A stretch of DNA of 55,750 nt from an uncultured Tropicimonas sp. (GTDB lineage Bacteria; Pseudomonadota; Alphaproteobacteria; Rhodobacterales; Rhodobacteraceae), in assembly GCA_947495685.1 (NCBI GenBank), contig CANLZY010000032.1, forward strand, positions 1 through 55,750. Reading direction: 5' to 3'. Positions 52,788 to 55,750 of this stretch are shown here, one piece after another (the stretch's first letter is position 1; each line of letters starts with the position of its first letter). A program made the position numbers and the translations under genes. The notes beneath the pieces were generated by a model, which did no database searches, was not told the origin of the DNA, and worked only from the letters and a program-made list of their open reading frames with translations.

Positions 52788-54648
52788 TTGATTAAACAAA
52801 AAACCTCAACGGCCATTAACTCTCCCGGCATCTGGCAATTCGACAGGATTTTTGTGGTCGACTGGAGCAAAGGCTGGCACGCCCCATGGAACTGGCTGGG
52901 GATGATGTCGTGGAGGAGGAAGGTTCCCCTGGCCGAAATCGACAGTGTGGACGGATCCAAGACCAGCTCCCAAAATCACTGGAACCGATGGGTCGGCATC
53001 GCACTTTTGCTGGTCGGGCGTGTTGCGGGAATCGCGCCAAATGCAATGCTGTCACAACGGGTGGCGGAAATCGTGAACGGCTCGACACCGCGCAACCCGA
53101 CCTCTGACATGGACCTGATCCGACGCAAATTCGACATTTTCTTCAGCCGGATAGACAGCCTTGCCAGCAACGCCTGGTTTCGAGACCTCGAACGGCACCC
53201 CAAGTTCAGCGCCTCGATCACGCGGCTCCAGGCATTTCTGACCGGATCGATCCCGCCAATCGATGGCTGCCACTCGGATCTTCGACTGGCGCTGCCGGAT
53301 ATGGACCGCGCGTTGAAAACGCTTCGGGCGGTTGTGCGCGAAATGTCCGCGGCGGTGTTGATGGATTCGACCACCAAGGACGATGGGCGTCGTCGGAATG
53401 TTTCGACGACATCGTTGCGGCCGGCCAGGATCACCGGGTTCCTGCTGATCGCACTGCCCTGCCCTACGGCCCCTTTCTGTTTTCTCAACCGGACCAGCGA
53501 ACGCCGACGCCGGGGGTCATTCAGACCAGTGCCCATGGCCGCAATCACCGGCGCCTCGCTGAATGGCGAGATCGTGACCGACACCAAGGCCCGGGTGCTG
53601 CCCCGTTCAGCGAAGCCGCGACTGACATCTTCCGCCATGCCCACGACGACGTGCTGGGCAAACGGATCGACGATGGGATCGTCCCGGAGAATTACTGCGA
53701 CACCCGTGAAGCCGGGTTGCGCCCTTCATTGAACGGCATTCTGGGCAACTTGACGCTGCCCAACGACCCACGCCAGTCGCCCCGCCAGAATAAGTATTCG
53801 AGAACAGGGAAGTACCAGGCGACGCGCTGGTGCACCAAACCCGACAAAGCAGTGGCGCTCGCCAAAGTAGCCCTCGGAAACTTGGGACGATCTGGACCGG
53901 GCCAAAGCGCGACGTGTTTCTGGTCGCGGGCAACGTCATCAACCTTCAGGGCGCGCCCGGGATGCGGCCCACCGATGGCCACCGGGAGGTCGAAGCAACC
54001 AACGGACAAGCAGGCGTGATCGCAGCGGGAACCCGACGGTTCGACCTGATCCCGATGGACATCAGCACGCCAGGGATGGATGGCCGTTGCGCCACCTGCG
54101 CGGCCTGCAGCAGATCCGGAAAGTACCGCCAGGTACTAATCGTGGCGTTGACGGCGAACGTCCTGCCCCGCGAATGCGCCCGGCTGAAGGACAACGGCAT
54201 GAACGACGTTCTCAACAAGCCCCTGTCGCGCGAGAACCAGTGCGCAATCATCGTCCAAATGTCCAACCAGACCCCAGAAGAAAGACAGCCCCACGGCTCT
54301 CCCCCCCCGGACCAGCGACCAATGGTCCACACTCATCTGGGCGCTTCGTTCGAGGCCATGGGCGATGCCGCCGCACCCCGGCTGGTCGACCGGTTCCTCA
54401 CCAATGCCGAAGGGCTGCTGGACTGGCTCGAAACCCTGACGATCGAGGCGAAGGCGTTTCGCAAGATCGTCCTCCAGGGTCACAAGACAACAGACAGCGC
54501 ACCCCGTTCGGCCCTCGCGGCGTACGTCAATCCATGGTGCGGGTCGAACGGCAAGCCGGTTCAGGTGACATGGATGCGGTCACGGCCCTCGTGGCCAGGC
54601 TTCCGGCAAAACGGGCGCCCACGGACACGGTGTTGCGGCCTTAGCTGA
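52788..54648 (+). pseudogene. Decayed hybrid sensor histidine kinase, kinase core deleted
   Basis: Pieces of one protein in successive frames. A transmembrane segment WVGIALLLVGRVAGIAPNAM is followed by a helical sensor (DLIRRKFDIFFSRIDSLASN to about 53370), a second membrane segment near 53435-53490, and LNRTSERRRR. A PAS domain crosses a frameshift: ITGASLNGEIVTDTKARVLP, then FRHAHDDVLGKRIDDGIVPE with NYCDTREAGL. No HisKA or HATPase is found; only about 100-150 bases separate the PAS piece from a receiver (GNVINLQGAPGMRPTDGHRE, phospho-acceptor Asp in IPMDISTPGMDG, LIVALTANVLP, NDVLNKPLS). A remnant HPt follows (VDRFLTNAEGLLDWLET, QGHKTTDSAP). Multiple frameshifts and the missing core show it is inactive. 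Confidence 0.75.
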
Positions 54649-55547
54649 TCGCGACGCGGAGGCCTAGGACCTTACGGCTCCACGGTGGCAACACTCTCGG
54701 GGGATCAGTTCAGCCTAGCGCCAGTATTGAAATCCGAACCCACTTTGGGGAGTCTGGCATGGTTGCACCAAAGGGCGTGCGCAATCTCAGCCGTTCGCCG
54801 GAGACTGAAAAATGGGTTGATATGCCAGATTGTGCGCCTGGCCCGACCCGCCATTTGGGAAATCAGTTCTGTCGGATCCTCGAAAGACGGCGCCCGACGG
54901 TTGCAGGCGACGCCCCGCATAGGCCCGTTGACCGGGGACGGCGCTGGCGGCGGCGCTGCCGGATGTTTCTAGCTTTCGAACCTGCCGCGATCTGTACGCC
55001 TGTTCGAGGCTTCTACCGAAGCCCCATTCAAGCGGTGGCAAGGAAAAGGGTCGCAAGCTCCCGAGCACAAAATGAGCTGGAAGTCAGACGCGGGAGCCAT
55101 CCAAAAAATGGTCCGAGAAAGCATTTCAGCACCTGAGGCAGGCTGATGTTCTTGTCGGGCGATGAAAGGCGCGTGTGGATGCGCTCCGAGCGGTTCACAT
55201 CAACGGCTTTTGGCCGAGTGGACAGCAGCTCAAGCCGGAATGATGCGGGCCTCGAACATCATCGGGTTGGGATTTCCCAAACTGGAATGGCGACGTTTCC
55301 GGGGGGGAGACAAGGCTTGCAGGCCGCGCGTTTGGACAACACCGATGACAGAAGGCGCCCAATGCAGCGGTGTTCCAAACAGGTCTGGCGCGGCTCATCA
55401 AGCAGGGACTGACGCGATCAGGCAGCAGGCGCGGAAACTGCTCACTGGTGTATCGGGAGCCCCGGATCGGCTGTTCAGCCACGACTTCACGGTCGAGGAT
55501 GTCGTCGTGCGGATTGGGTGCCCAATCTGACTGGTCCGGTTTGATTG
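54649..55547. other. Gene-poor stretch before the terminal insertion element
   Basis: About 900 bases with short frames on both strands. A minus-strand piece (INPFFSLRRTAEIAHALWCN) might be transposase debris, but I could not match it. Composition is mixed and nothing else is recognisable. Confidence 0.4.
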
Positions 55548-55750
55548 TTAGTGCATGACCGGCCTTGGTTCCATCTGGATGATTGTCTCGGGTGCTGGTG
55601 GCCGGTAGCCCAGTGCGCTGTGGGGCCGCTTGGTGTTGTAGTGCTTTCTCCAGCCTTCGATGATGATCTGCGCCTCTCTGAGCGAATAGAAGATTTCGCC
55701 GTTGAGCAGCTCGTCCCGCATTCTGGCATTGAAGCTTTCAACGTAGCCGT
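55548..55750 (-). mobile_element. IS3-family transposase OrfB, C-terminal part, running off the window
   Basis: The minus-strand frame reads GYVESFNARMRDELLNGEIF with the catalytic Glu of the DDE triad, then EAQIIIEGWRKHYNTKRPHS and ALGYRPPAPETIIQMEPRPV, ending at TAA 55548-55550. This is the integrase-core end of an IS3-family OrfB of a different subgroup from the copy at 18 kb. The following CAAACCGGACCAGTCAGATT is probably the terminal inverted repeat. The part seen is intact. Confidence 0.88.

Overview
The window is high-GC DNA that looks like the chromosome of a marine alphaproteobacterium of the Rhodobacteraceae (Roseobacter group). The basis is the protein style throughout, the single-cysteine DksA, the Fur/Mur-type regulator without a CxxC zinc motif, a GAAC-N7-GAAC SOS box in front of recA, several RTX proteins ending in FV, and an AfuABC-like transporter. 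No rRNA, tRNA or CRISPR array was seen.

Layout. 1-172: end of an IS3-family element. 0.8-7.6 kb: an AraC-type regulator divergent from a DASS anion transporter, an arylsulfatase broken by an amber codon inside its signal peptide, and a secreted L,D-transpeptidase-like protein. 7.8-16.1 kb: a response regulator, hybrid sensor kinase and HAD phosphatase with overlapping ends, divergent from a three-gene ABC importer. The importer resembles the AfuABC (sugar-phosphate) type more than a classical ferric-iron FbpABC. 16.2-20.1 kb: an insertion-sequence graveyard (IS1182-like and two IS3-like remnants) after an FAD oxidoreductase.

20.2-33 kb is mostly core metabolism: guaB, a laminin-B/RTX protein, aroK-aroB, a small membrane protein and a secreted protein leading into xerD, an FAD monooxygenase, dksA, a MoxR ATPase and fur. 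33-37 kb carries two tandem paralogous beta-propeller/RTX proteins on the minus strand. 37-51.5 kb is again core: an EamA transporter, enolase, a Nudix-methyltransferase pair, a cupin, anmK, tyrS, typA, a LuxR-family sensor without its DNA-binding domain, and recA, alaS and a DUF1330 gene on the minus strand. 51.6-55.7 kb is decayed DNA. It holds a broken small secreted molybdopterin-fold protein and a hybrid sensor kinase that has lost its kinase core but still shows a PAS piece, a receiver and an HPt. The window ends in another IS3-family transposase.

The most notable items are the probable sugar-phosphate sensing and uptake module at 7.8-16.1 kb, the three RTX proteins with a shared C-terminal end but no exporter nearby, the decaying signalling locus at the right end, and the sulfatase with two independent signs of inactivation.
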